Of a stretch of 64,000 nucleotides of DNA, positions 50,321 through 62,497 are shown one piece after another; positions within the stretch are counted from its first letter, which is position 1; each line of letters begins with the position of its first letter. The position numbers were made by a program, and so were the translations under genes. The stretch is from assembly GCA_038380795.1 (NCBI GenBank), contig CM076259.1, positions 59,415,938-59,479,937 of the forward strand, written 5' to 3'. This stretch comes from Pyrocephalus nanus. Lineage: Eukaryota > Chordata > Aves > Passeriformes > Tyrannidae. The notes beneath the pieces are model-generated. The model did not search any database, was not told the DNA's origin, and saw only the letters and a program-made list of their open reading frames with translations.

Positions 50321-51859
50321 ACTTTTTAGGCTGTTTCCCCATAAGGTTAACTATGTCTTTACCATGTGAGACACTACCCTGGTACCTCATGTATCTGTTT
50401 CCTCCTGTTGCTGCCCAGACTGTCAACAATGAACATCTATCACCGTGGGAGCTGCACACTTTTTGGTCTATCATGGGAAACGGCATTTATGAAAGACACT
50501 GTGGCTTCCTACCATGAAAATGTCTACAACACTACATACAGTAGAATTATGACTTCTATAAAGAGAGAGAAAAAAATAACCCAGACAGGATATGAGGAAC
50601 AGCTGTTTATATGAACACTCTTAGGATCAGCAGTCTGAGCATGAGAACCCTCAATATATAGCAAACAAAAGGCACTCAGAGTGCACACGAAGAAATAAGA
50701 CTTGAAAGGTAACATTGTTAAATAAATTGTTTCTTAGATCTGAATTAAACCCAGATGATCACTTTAGGTTAATATAGCAACATCGTGTAAAAGTGATTTA
50801 TCCTTTAATTGCCATAATATTATTTACAAAAAGTACATATGATTGGTAAATAGGATTTTGTGTACATCCTGAACAAGTCAATTAGTACAGACGCTATCTC
50901 CTGCAATCACTCTCTAGCCAATTGCTTCCCATCATATTTTTCACAGAAATCGTCTGCACTCATAGTTCTTAATGAAGCAGGTAACTAGTTCTGCATTTCA
51001 GTAATTCATTTCCTTCAGCTAGAAAAGTTTTACACATTTCAGTTCACCCAATCTTCTGCTGATTTACTTCCATGAACATCAAAATATAAATTTTACTAAA
51101 CAGTGTTTATCACTATGAGAATAGGGATTTAATATGCACACGGCATTTAGACATGAGTGAAAATTATAACACTGTTTACAGACAGTATCAATAAAACCCT
51201 CTTGTTTTTAAAACTGCTGTAAAGCAGTGATCATATCCGCTGACTAAGATGGCTAAATCCCTGATAGAAATTGTCAGTAGAAAAACTTATTTTGACTGCT
51301 TTGCTAATTTCTTTCCAGTCTGGTTTCCTTTCCCCAAATCTTTAAAAAACAATTCTCTGTCTGGAATTCTAAAATGATTCTGCAGAAGTCTTACAGAAAA
51401 TACATTTTGATTTTTGAACATTCATATATCCCAGAGGTCAGTAAATCCTATTCAGCTAGGAGACCCAAACCAGTACCACATATCCAATTAAAAGAGCAAA
51501 ATCAATATGTTTTGATATCTGGCTGTATAAGCGATTAAAGTTCATGAGAAATTCAGAAGTCGCATTTGTTTATTTATGTTTCCATGTGTCAAATCCTGAA
51601 AAACAAACAGCACTGCCGAAATTATGATCTGTTCACAGATAAATGACAAAGAAGAAATGAGGCCAACCTAATAAATTATTTGTTCACTGCATATAATTGA
51701 CCCTCTTCTGCCATGTCCTCAAGCAAATATCCCATCACTTTCAGCCTACAGAACAGCTGTTGCACTGCCTCCTGGCTGTCTGCAGGAAGTTTGTTTGAAT
51801 AAGGAGCAAGAAATAAGGGGAAATTTCAAAACAAATGGGAAAAAAAGTTACTACTCTGC

Positions 51860-52080
51860 TCTTTAAACACTTCTGGACATTTTATTAAAATACAATATAC
51901 CACTTTTTCTTTGCATGGTGAATCTTCAATTTATGAAGTGCCCCATTTAGCATTATTATGAAAATAGACTTCATGGCTTTTAATTGGTTTCCTTATCAGA
52001 CCCAGAAAAACAGTTTTTTAATAAACTAGGAATGGACTAGCTCATTCTGCTAATTTCAAATCCATGCTCCGCAGAGTAGA
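51860..52080. promoter_or_regulatory. Possible conserved non-coding element
   Basis: The block runs from TTTAAACACTTCTGGACATT to CTGCTAATTTCAAATCCATGC and includes TTTATTAAAATAC, TAGCATTATTATG and CTTTTAATTGG words. It is high-complexity and not repetitive, with no coding frame. Regulatory potential is inferred from texture alone. Confidence 0.18.
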
Positions 52081-55000
52081 ACTGAGATATAATGGGGCTT
52101 CTTTCAGCTTAGACAGGAATGAAGAATACAGAAGAGAAGGACAATAAATAAAAAGATACTATAAGAAAAAGATTCTTACCAAATATACAAACTGCCTGTA
52201 AAGGGGATAAAACTGTACCACCTTCTCCATCCAGAACAACCTCCCAAAGACATTTGTGAGAGTGGTTGGATTCCTAGAGGATGCAAGACCACAGGCAGAG
52301 CTGGGGGTTTGCAGGCTGCATCTCAGCCCTGCTGAGGTGTGTGAGGAAACAGGTGAATCCTGACTGAAAGGGACCAGCAGAGATAGGAGAGGTGTTTGGG
52401 TTAGGTTAGTCCCTCTCTTGTACTGTTAGGGTGGCATCTCTGCCCTGGGATGTGCTGGAAAGGGAGCCTCAACCATTCATGCAGACTGGAACAACCCCGG
52501 GAAGGGATGGTGGCTTGCTCCTTGCAGTTATATCACATGTGCTTTCTCTCTTGTCCACACTCTGCTGTGTCAGCAAGGAGTTAAATGCAGCTCTTTGCTG
52601 TTCTTCCTGCCCAGACTCAAGTAATTTCTGGAGAAAGGGCCTCTGTACTCACTTGTATTGGGTCATGCAGCTTCAATCACACACCTGCTCTCTTCATTTT
52701 AGGAAGAACCAATGACCAGAATCACAAAGATCCAGGCTTTGCTGAGTCTTACCTTGTGTTATTTAAGCCTGTCAGCAGGATCTGTGTCTGCATTCACGTT
52801 CAGGCTCTATGCAATCAGCAGTATAATGGCCAAGTCCTGCTTGGAATGTCTCAATGACTGATATATTATCTGTGCCCAAGCTGACAGGATTTTGTATGGG
52901 AGAGGAGATGGCAGTGGGGAGCAAAACTTGCTGAAAATGATTTTTAAAAACCCTTACCACAGCCGTAGCACAATAGTATGGTCCTACCTCTGAGCATGCA
53001 GAAAGCACCCTGGATGTGTCTGGCATGTAGGAGCTGCAATTCTGCAAACCTTAACCCTTAGAGTAACCCCTCAGTCTCCCAGGCATGATGATAAACAGTT
53101 TTTTCTGAAACAATTATCTTTCTCCTTTTTATTCATTCAAAAAAATCACATCAGAATTTAACAGATTTCTAAATACACAGAAAAGGTCTCACTCTGACAG
53201 CCTTATTCCCTTGCAATGCAGGCTTTTAATGTGCCTACCTGGGACTAGATGACCCTTGTTAACACAGTCTAAGGTCCTTTTTAATATAGTTACAGTTTTA
53301 CCCATTAATTTCTTCTCTGTTTTGAAAGAATACAGGCCTTTCGTTACCAAGGCATTAAACCAGTTTAAGGCCTGAATATTTAGGAAATCTAGGATACTGC
53401 TGCCTGTTTCAGTAGAAAAAAACCCATGGTTATTATTAATGAGAAGTTTCTGGGCTCTATACTCTTTGACATAATTTGCTGGATCATGAGCATGGTCTCA
53501 CAAGATAAGGGCTTTTTGCAATCTGGCAGTCTTCTGGATTTTGCAGGTGCTTTTTGTTTTGACTTGGTTTAAGTCATGCTTGGCTTTTAATGTTTATACT
53601 TGTTCTCTTCAGGTTGGAAAATGGCCCTCAGCTAAGGACATACTGTCACCTTTATTCAGAGTGTCTGCACTAGGTTCACAATTTTAAGAAAGTTAGATGC
53701 CTCTGAAAAGTTGATTTTCTGTCCTTACAGTGGGCCCCAAAAGAGATGTGGACAGAGGGGGAAGAGGTGGGGAAAACTATTTGTTTTTTCTCAGAAGATA
53801 CCTACATCACATTCCTACTCCATTTATGCCTTCTTTAGACTAACTAAAAGCATGAGGATAATACAACAGGGTTACCCTTAGGAGAGACTGCCCTGCAGTG
53901 AGGCACTGAGATTCCCACAGCACTAGTGTCTGAAGTGCAGCCGGACAGACCTACCATGCCAAATCCTGCTGGGACTCCAGCTAGCAGAGGACAGGTAATG
54001 CACTGATGCAATTTAAAAGACACTTTTGGGCTCAGTTCCAGCAGACACCAATTCATTCCCCCTGAGCAAATCAAAACTGAGACAGCACATCAGTTCCCAA
54101 ACAAACCTAAGAGCTTTACCCACACTTTCCATTTTTTCTTGTCAACAAAATATCAAACCCAACCAAAATATCAAAAGCAGTACAACAAACACACATTTTA
54201 CCAAGAGCAGCACAGAAAATAAATGATATAATCCAGTCATCAAAATACGTGCATGTGTAAGCCAACTATATACACTTGTTTTTGCTGGCTTGCTAAATCA
54301 AATGGCATAGGACAAGTCTAGCAAAATGAAATGTAATTTTTCCCTTACACGTAAAGCTGTCAGAGTTTAGGACAAATAATCCCACTTGGTGACATCTGAC
54401 TCTTCTGTTTGGAATATATATTACAAAGAATTTATCAGATTTCATCCTGTATTTGGTTTAGGTTTCCTTTTTCTCTTTTTTTTTCTTTAAGACTTGAACA
54501 AAACCAAATGCTGCTGAGTCTTAGCTTTAAAAAATGAAAATGTCAAGGTTAAGAGTGAAGCCCACATCTATTGCAAAGTTGCAGAACTGCAGGGCAGAAA
54601 AGAAATTTACAAAAAGAAGGTAGAAACATTATGTTGAAGTAGAAACACCAAACATCATCTCCCTAAAACACTACCGCCAAAAAGAGCTGTGGTATCTTTG
54701 TTTTTAAAGCAGACAGCTCTGCCTTGGCTACATGTGAATTTAATTATAATCCATTTATGTTATCATCTGAAATTGCATCACCCCTGCAGAATGCATAGCT
54801 CAGGGATTAGAAATGGTTTCAATTCCGTGTTTCTTATAGGACAGATACTTTGGCAATTATTATTGAGAAAATTTGTTTGGTGTCCTCTATCTACTTTTCA
54901 CTGACATGTATCGCAGAAACAGATCATGGCTAAAGAACTGAACAGCTAAGAGATCTGGTTACCACTTCACATGAGAGGGAATTTTCCTGAACAAGATTTC

Positions 55001-56031
55001 AGTGTTGCTGAATAGTAATGCAAAATATGTACAGCATCACCCACATTGCATGAAAGCTTACAGCCTGACAAAGTATCCATTACCAGCATTTCTGTGCTTC
55101 AGTAAAAAGCTTCCTGTCAGCAACACGAAAAGATGGAAACTGGTTCATCCAAGGCACTAGGCTTAAAACCAGATGACATCTGTGATCCCACTCACCACTG
55201 CAAACACTCTCTCCCTAAGTCACCAACAAATGTCACTAGTGTCACAGAAGATTAAACTCAGTTTAAATGTCACAGGCAGCATTTCTTATGCCACTGAATA
55301 CCTCTGCTCCAACTGATTTTCTTTCCTACTTGCTTGCTTTGGAAGGTATTAGAGCACAAGCTTTGCTGTGGCTCCCTAGAAACTGAGGTTAAAGTATTAA
55401 GGTTAATTCAAAGTTTTCAGACTTCTTTGAAAATGAATGCATGGCAGATGTTACAAAGAATTTCTAAATGATGGTTTTTCCTACGAGTAATCCATTGTCT
55501 TACTCATGGGTCTAAAGTTTCTAACTTAGTAAAAATCCTCATGTTTAGCAGGTGCATCACATATGCTCAGAATGTAAAACAATTCCTATGCCACTTTAAA
55601 GAAAGCAAATATTAACCTCAGGACCATATATATGATCTTTTGTTGTAAGGCAGTGCTTCTTCCTAAACAGAGGCAGCTTCTGCTAGAGGAGGATCATGAT
55701 TTCAGCTGGCGTGGTGGGTGAAGCTCAGCCCTGTGCATCTTGAAGTCAAGTAAAGTCATTTGCAGAACTCCCGTTTCAACGTAGACAGGCTTCTGCCTCC
55801 CCCCAAAGCACTGTACTGCTCATACAGAAATGCACCAAATGGGCCTCAGGAAATGGCATGTGACATATTTTAATGAGATAAGTGACTTGGAAAGAAGACT
55901 TGGAGCTAAATTACAGCTACTGAGAAATAGTGTCTATGTTACACTGTATTGCTTCCCCTCCCCGGCCCCCTGTCCGCCTCCCAGTCTAACATCCTGCAGG
56001 ACTGTGATCAGTTTTTTCAATTTTGGCAATA

Positions 56032-56033
56032 TT

Positions 56034-56065
<32 letters not shown>

Positions 56066-56077
56066 GGTTTTTTTTTG
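56032..56077. repeat. (TTTTG)n-type T-rich microsatellite
   Basis: TTTTG and TTTTTG units with an eight-base T run before and after. It is the reverse-strand equivalent of the AAAAC repeat at 1675. Confidence 0.85.
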
Positions 56078-56664
56078 CCTTGGGAAGATGAGGTTGTCTG
56101 GACTTTGCTTTTCTGCACACAGTTCTTCGACTGGCCAAATTCCATCTTTTTCCAGAATTTGAAAACATACCTAATTTTTTGGTTTTCTTCAGTTTTTACC
56201 AGTGTCATGCTAGTGAATTTAGTATCAAGAGAAAGAAATGGAATGTGCAGGAAACAATGAGATCTGACAAGCTGCCCAACTCCAGGAACTGGAACTTTCA
56301 GCTACTCGGGGGAACTTTCAGCTTTATGTGTAAGGGGCCAAAGAGCTCAAAGGGAAAAAAAATTAGAAAGGAACAATTTCTTAGAGCTTAGAAGCTTCCC
56401 CCCGCAAGAGTTGTGGAGCACATAAGTAACAGGAGTAGTGAAATACAGTGTTGGCCACAACTGAACTCATAAAAGCCCATTTGAGTACATCTAGCCCACA
56501 TCAAAGCCTGTATCACCTCACCTTCCTTCACTGCTTCTGGTTGCTGAACTGTCTGGAGGGAAACTTTTTCAGGCTGGTCCCTTATGAACTGCAGTACTAC
56601 AATCAGAGCTCTGCCTGCTGTGTGGATGTACCCAGGATTTTGCAGATTCCTTCCAATTAACATA

Positions 56665-57130
56665 TCTTAGATGCGCCTCTCACTCCCAGTCCTGCTGTTA
56701 AATTCTTATCTAGGCTCTCATCACCACGTCTCAATTACTACAACATCCTTTTCCTGGCTACTGACAAACTCAGTCTTGCCCTGATGGTGTATTGATCCAC
56801 AATGCTGCTGCAGAGATCATTCCCCAGCCTCACATCTGGCTTTCTTTTTGCTCATCTTCCTGACTCCTTTTCCTTGTCATATCAAACAATCAACTGACCT
56901 TCAGTTTCAAGGACTCTTCCACCTTATTGCTCATTTTATTCACCATCAAAAGGTCAACTCTCACATCTGAACAGTCCAAAGTCCCTGCTTCTACTCATCA
57001 CTTGCCAACTTTGTAGTGTCTCTTGAGACTCTTCACCACATTTGTGAGAACATCTCTGTAACGCTGGAACACTACTTTGTTTCAGCCCCTCAACCTCTCC
57101 CCAGAAATAGCTTCTGACCAAAAAAATTCT
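56665..57130 (+). mobile_element. Degenerate L2-like LINE RT relic
   Basis: Short coding blocks typical of the C-terminal reverse transcriptase region of L2-type and related LINEs survive in different frames: R-L-N-Y-Y-N (56727-56744, family form R-L-D-Y-C-N) and I-H-N-A-A-A-E-I-I (56795-56821, family form I-Q-N-A-A-A-R-I-I). DNA words further on (TTCAAGGACTCTTCCACCTTA, ATCACTTGCCAACTTTG) fit the 'F-K-A-L-H-G-L-x-P-x-Y' and following part. Two or more frameshifts and stops show that it is long dead. This is not a CR1, the only LINE active in recent birds. Clade assignment is by motif memory and remains approximate. Confidence 0.5.
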
Positions 57131-57849
57131 TGCCAACAGTTATGCTTAAGCTGGGCTCAAGTGGCTGTCAGTGCTATCTTTTTTTTAAGGCTAATTTTAC
57201 AAGAAAGGACATGCTTCAACATCAGAAACTTATAGAAAAACCACATGAAGTCTCTTCCCAAAGTAACCAGGAACAGGTTGAGGTATGCTGACCCACAACA
57301 TTTATTCTCAAAATGGAGCTCTTTCAGATGGTTACGAACTTTCCTTTGTCTGTTTGTGTTGCATCTACCAACATCTTTTGCCTGTCTATGACTGAGATCC
57401 TACAATAATGCAGCAGACAACCTCCAACAGGTCTCTGATGAGTTGTCATACAAGAAGCTAACAGAGGAGCTAACCAGCCATGAATGCATGAAGCATAATG
57501 GCATAGATGAAAAATAGGCAGGACACAGAAAAAAAGAATAATGTTTAATTGATAGCTTCCATCTTGGGGGAAAGAATTTCAACAGTTCCTTTGAGATTTC
57601 CTCTTGTTTTAGGGCATTTCATAAATATATGACAAAAGAGGAAAGTCTGTGTATGGTGAGGACTGCAAGACAGTGAAAGCTGCAGATAACTTTCATTTAT
57701 CAACTGAGAGTTTTGTGAAAAACTTTAGAGAGACCTAAAGTAAGGTAGCATAATAATAAAAAAAAATAATAAAAATCAAGCAATACATATGGGAACACAC
57801 TGTATGCTAATACACATTACATGGTTCAGCATTAAGTGGGCCAGTTTTC
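57131..57849. other. Unique non-coding stretch
   Basis: No gene or repeat family is recognised. There is an A/T-rich (TAATAATAAAAAAAAATAATAAAAATC) patch near 57749-57777. Confidence 0.55.
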
Positions 57850-58250
57850 AGACCAAGGAAAGTGCTTGTTCCCCTTTATTCAGCCCTCAAGAGGCCACAT
57901 CTAGGATGCTGTGTCTAGCTTTGAGGCTGACAGTACCAGACATTGGCAAACTGGAGTACAGTAGAAAGCAACTGTGACAGTAGGAGGTGTAGCACATGGC
58001 ACATAAGGAGAGACTGAAGGAGCTGGGTTAGAGCAAGGGTGAAGCCAGACCCTTCTTGAAGTCTACAGTGAAAAGACAAAAGCCATCAATCACAAGTTGT
58101 ATCAAGGGAAATTACAGCTGGAGACACAGAAAATTTTATTTCTGATGAGACAGATGCACCATTCTTGACGAGTTTTAGAATTCAATGGGACATCACCCTG
58201 AGGAACCTCAACTAACTTTGAGACTTTCTCTGCTTTATTGCAGCATTGGA
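57850..58250 (+). mobile_element. Old CR1 3' region fragment
   Basis: Landmarks are TTCCCCTTTATTCAGCCCTC, AGAGGCCACATCTAGGATGC (a tag of the 'gaggccccacctggagtactg' block), GAGAGACTGAAGGAGCTGG, GGGAAATTACAGCTGGAGAC and GGGACATCACCCTGAGGAAC followed by CAACTAACTTTGAGACTTT. They occur in CR1 order but with many small gaps, so the copy is old. It lies 145 bp upstream of a second CR1 of the same orientation. Confidence 0.7.
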
Positions 58251-58394
58251 TGAGATACTCAAGAGCTCCTTTCTCTCCATACTAGTCCATATAGGTCAAT
58301 ATAAACCTCCATCACACAGAATTAAGATGAAGATATTAAAAAATGCTTTAGACATATAATTCTGAGGTATTCAACTGTTACGTGCCTGGTGTAT

Positions 58395-58868
58395 CTGACC
58401 ATGTCCACTTCTGGACTCCCCAGGGTATAAGAGACATGGACCCTGTAATGAGTCCAGAGAAGAGCCATCTAGGAGCACCTAGCTTGTGAGGAAAGGCTAA
58501 GAGAGGTAGGACTTTTCAGTCTAGAGAAGAGCAGGCTCAAGGGGATCTTACATCCATGTGTGTAAATATCTGAGGCAGGTAAAGAAAACAGAGACAGACT
58601 CTTCTCAGTGGCATCTAGGAATACGACAAGAGGCAAAGGGTATAGACTGAAATACAGGAAACTCCATCTGAAAAAAACACCCCACACCTTCTTACTATAT
58701 GGGTGGCTGAACACTGGAACAGGTTGGTCAGAGAGGTCATAGAGTCTTTATCCTTGGAGATACTCAAAACCTGACTGGACATAGCCCTGTTTTGAATAGG
58801 TGGGCTGGGCTCTATGGTCTCCAGAGGTGCTTCCAGCCTTCATCTGATTCTACGATTTTGTGACTCTG
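58395..58868 (+). mobile_element. CR1 LINE 3' region fragment
   Basis: Landmarks are GGTATAAGAGACATGGACC, GAGTCCAGAGAAGAGCCATC, CTTTTCAGTCTAGAGAAGAGC, CTCTTCTCAGTGGCATCTAG, GACAAGAGGCAAAGGGTATA, GGAACAGGTTGGTCAGAGAGG and the end TCTGATTCTACGATTTTGTGACTCTG, a decayed 8-bp tail. It carries no usable frame. The minus-strand frame over it is antisense CR1. Confidence 0.88.
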
Positions 58869-59110
58869 TTTGTATTAGATAATGAGACTATGAAGATTAG
58901 ATGAGTACAACAGATTTTCAAACAGGAATTTATAAACCCTTATTCTTCCAGGGTTTGTGATGAAATCTAATGGGAATTTTCTTAGTTCCTTTCTGATTTG
59001 CTTCACCCTTTTTCTCAGCCACTTTTATAGTCAGTTCAGAACTCAAGGACACACAAATTATGTGTCAGTTCCTGTGATTCTACAAAAGTAACTTCCTTTC
59101 CCCTTTCCAG

Positions 59111-59198
59111 ACAGTTGTATGGGGCTCAGCCTGGGCAGGAAGACATCTGTGGTCCAGAGCAGTTTCCCACCAGCAGGATTCGCAAAGATATGGACAAC
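59111..59198 (+). other. Weak candidate exon
   Basis: A good 3' splice acceptor shape (CTTCCTTTCCCCTTTCCAG ending at 59110) is followed by 88 bp open in one frame. Read from 59112, the peptide starts Q-L-Y-G-A-Q-P-G-Q-E-D-I and ends R-I-R-K-D-M-D-N, then GTAATA as a mediocre donor at 59199. The frame stays open to 59741 if unspliced, but it has no ATG before 59190. I know no protein with this sequence and see no partner exon. Chance is the likelier explanation. Confidence 0.12.
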
Positions 59199-59959
59199 GT
59201 AATAACCTTTCATGGTCCATTCACACTTCATGCAGCTTACTGCCTCCCCCCTCCCTGTCACAGCAACCATTCACATGGGAAAAAAAGCATTCAAAGAAGA
59301 ATATATGTTCAAATAAATTCAAGGTCAGAACGGTGTTCTCAGCCACTTCTTCATCCTCTCTCACAAAGTTCTTCGTTCACCAGGAAAAAAAACATGGCAA
59401 GATTGCACATGTCTGAGTTGGTAGATTATGATAGGAAATGCTGTCTTATCTTCTGCTTTTCAGCAACACACATTACAAATTGTCTGGCAGCTATTCACTC
59501 ATTCACTCTCTCTGTAAATAACTATTCAGCAAAATTTGATGGAGCTGTGCAAGTCACTAAAGTCTTACTGAGATTTTCTGCACACAACTGCCCATCTGGA
59601 AAATCAGAGAGTCTCAAGGGCAAATTGCACACAGGCATGAAGAGGCTGGTGCGCCCTTCTAAAGGTCTACTGAGTTTTGGTAAAGTAAAATTTGCCCGCT
59701 TGGTTGGCGCATGTACTTTCATTATTATTATGTTCCCTTAGGTGACTGGTGAATCTGCACTGCTGACACAGAAACCAGCTCTGTATCTCCTGGACCGCTG
59801 TGCAGCAGAACAGGTCAGGACCGCACAGAGGGAGGGATGTGCAGCTCCTCTCGTAAAACCTTGGCCCTGATCCAGACGCGCAAAAGCTCCTTGACCAGTC
59901 GCTAGGAATGCTGACACCCCTGAGACTGCAAAAAAACCCCTCTGCGTTTTGCTGGCTTT

Positions 59960-60260
59960 CATACAGAGAAGTCATTTGTCCCAAAGCCCAGAACCTGGAG
60001 CAATCTCTGGTGTATTTGGTTCTATTAGAGAATGTGTTAATTATGGTAATAATGCAACTAATATGGCTTAGAGAAGCGAGTCTCAAATGGTGCTTATGAT
60101 TTCCTGCTTTCCCTTTGTATGCTGCCTAAACAGACAGCTGATGAGAAATCAGCAGAAATTTAGGTATTTAGGTTTTTAATTTTTGTTAAGTGGCCATTTG
60201 CATTTCATGTGTCTGCAATTTTTTCTCTTTTGTGCAGATAAGCTTTCTATACCTGGAAAA
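59960..60260. promoter_or_regulatory. Possible conserved non-coding element
   Basis: It contains GTTAATTATGGTAATAATGC, CAGACAGCTGATGAGAAATC, CATTTGCATTTC (octamer-like) and GTGCAGATAAGC (GATA). It is non-repetitive and high in complexity. Regulatory role is a guess from motif texture. Confidence 0.2.
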
Positions 60261-62473
60261 GGGGATAAGGTAATCTGACACCTGCAATTTTCTGTGTTTA
60301 CTGAAGCTTTTCAGGTTGTGCCATAATTACATATATTTTCTAATTATGAAATCGAAATTTGGGAAAAGACCTTATATGATAGGGTGAAAACAAACCATCT
60401 AGATGTCTAAAGATGTCTGTTACTTTTTAAAATAATGGAGTTTGTTCCCTGATTTTTCTTAAATCACTCTTCTGTGCTGCTGACCCAAAAGTGACATCTA
60501 CTGTCTTTTCTGCCTGTGAATCTCACCTTCAAGAAACAATTTTTTTGTCAAGTTTTTTCTCACATTTCCATTCTCATCTGCTTTTCTATGTAGCCAAAGG
60601 AAGAGGCAGAAGACAGTTATTACAGTTACAGTAGGGAAAAAGAAATCATGTGTGTAGTCACTGCCAGCAAACACAAAGCCCCACTGTAGATGAAACAGGA
60701 CCAAGAAAGATCTCATCCTAGGAAATGAAGCATTGTCATCATGGCCCTTACATTTCCCTTCTGAGTCTGGGACTTGGAAAGCCTGCACTTGACACTATCT
60801 TTCTTGGTGGTTAAAAGGGTAAGAACTGACAAGAAACTACAGGAGTTTAGAATTAATGTCCATGCAGTGCAAGGGTGTTAAAAGATGCTAAGAATGAGAA
60901 AAAAGAGCAATCCAGACTCTCTGGAAAAGATAGCTCCCCCAGCAGAACAATATATTTCTTAAGCACTGACATCCCCTGGCTTCCTTCTTTTTAGCCTATA
61001 AATCTTGCCAACTACCCTGACCTACTGAGACCTTTCATGGAAATCCAGTAATTTAATTCCAGCGTAATCCATTCTTTAATGATAGAGCAGGCAGGGAAAG
61101 CTTACATGGGCTTGCCTGTACATGTAATTAGTAGATCAGAAGAATAAAACAATTAATTTCTCTCTGACCAGTTCAAGGAGATAAATTTTTATTTAATCCA
61201 AATTAAAATGTTTCTTATTTATTTATTACTTCTTCTAGCCCAAACACTGGTATATGATTAGAGTTGGGCAAGAAGCAGTATTTGTATCCCACAAAAGCCT
61301 GCTAATTAGAAGAGAATCAAAGGAATCTGCATTTTGGTGAAATCGCTGATTTAAATTGTTCAAGACTATTCTGAAGAACCTTTTGTTGAAGTCTGCAACC
61401 TGCCAGTTGCCATCACACAACTCAGGTGAGTGGTGTGCATCTAAGTACGAATTAGCCAGTATTACGAGGACAGGCAGTGACTCATGGGTTGTGACCAGAA
61501 ATTCCACCCTGGATTAGATAGATCTTTCCACAATAGAAATGTCACAGCAGCTGCTATGTTTTTCCATCTCCTTTTCCTTTCCTCTGAGGAAAACATCTGT
61601 TTCTAACAAATTGAGGGGTGAATGAAGCTCCCATCTGGCCAAGAGGACTGGGCAGCTGCATTTATGTCAGAAGGGGAGAGACCATTCCCCTCACCGGACA
61701 GTGCTGAGTGGGAATGCAGGAGCAGACAAAATCCTTCTGGAACACAGGAGATATATGTCAAAACTGATGACAATGAGGATTTGCTCTGATGAGAAACTCA
61801 TTTCTCACACTGACCAGCTCTAAAAGTCACCTCTCAATGTTAAGAGATAAAACAATGCTGTTGGGAGTTACAATCTCTTCACCTTGCATGAATACTAAAT
61901 TTGTTCTTCTTCCAGGAAAAAGAAATTTCACCATATCAGCAATTAAAGCATTATGTTGGGAATCTCTGTCATACATTCCAGTAATTTTAGAACTGGTGCA
62001 AATGGCAGGCAAGGAACAAGAGAAATGATGATTTCAAAGGCAGAACACTGTATAAAAGAAATAAAATTACCATATAGCACACCAAATGCAAAAAGGCTTA
62101 GCCAGTGCTTCACAAGAAAAGCCCCACTGCAACTGAAATGCAAAGAAATATCTTCTAGCCATTTTGGGCAGCTGTTGACAGGTAAGATTTCCTGTAAAAA
62201 GGATGATGACATTGACCTTTAGAAAATTATCACCAGACAGCAGAGCAAAGCTTTCCTCTGTTTATCCTTGGGGGACTAGGAGCTGCATATAGACACAATG
62301 CCAAAACAAGACAAAAAACTTGTGGTATTTTTCAGTGTGCTGGGCAGCCAAATGCAACCTGAGACAATCAGATTTGAAATGAAGCTTTAGGAACACAGAA
62401 ATAACATGCTTATGAAATGTCCTGATTTTTACAAGCACCAGCACTCTGGGCAGAACCCTTCCTACAGAAAGGG

Positions 62474-62497
62474 CTCCATTAACTCCTGTTAATGGAG
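62474..62497. other. Perfect 10-bp hairpin
   Basis: CTCCATTAAC (62474-62483) and GTTAATGGAG (62488-62497) are exact reverse complements around the 4-base loop TCCT. The flanks GAAAGGG and CCTCTTT can extend the stem after a small bulge. The GTTAAT/ATTAAC halves resemble HNF1-type half sites. Confidence 0.6.

Larger units (their letters stand above)
44073..56664. other. Long unique non-coding stretch
   Basis: No exon, RNA gene or transposon that I can support. There are poly(A) or poly(T) runs at 47592-47607, 48971-48986, 50235-50251 and 50306-50320, and a (TTTTG)-type tract at 56032-56077. Blocks at 46700-46930 and 51860-52080 are high-complexity, TAAT-rich and of possible regulatory interest. 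A G+C-richer piece at 52250-52700 has open frames without recognisable domains. Confidence 0.5.

Noticed and set aside
52250..52860. G+C-richer stretch with 90-codon frames as exons
   Set aside because: The frames overlap in two registers, with no convincing splice sites or known protein.
53225..53295. CR1-like words 'GGGACTAGATGACCCTTG' and 'AAGGTCCTTTTTAA'
   Set aside because: Only two short words match a CR1 tail and no 8-bp repeat or flanking body is seen.
59115..59741. 208-codon open frame as a single-exon gene
   Set aside because: It starts at TTG with no ATG until codon 26, has no recognised family, signal or promoter. Kept only as a weak candidate exon.
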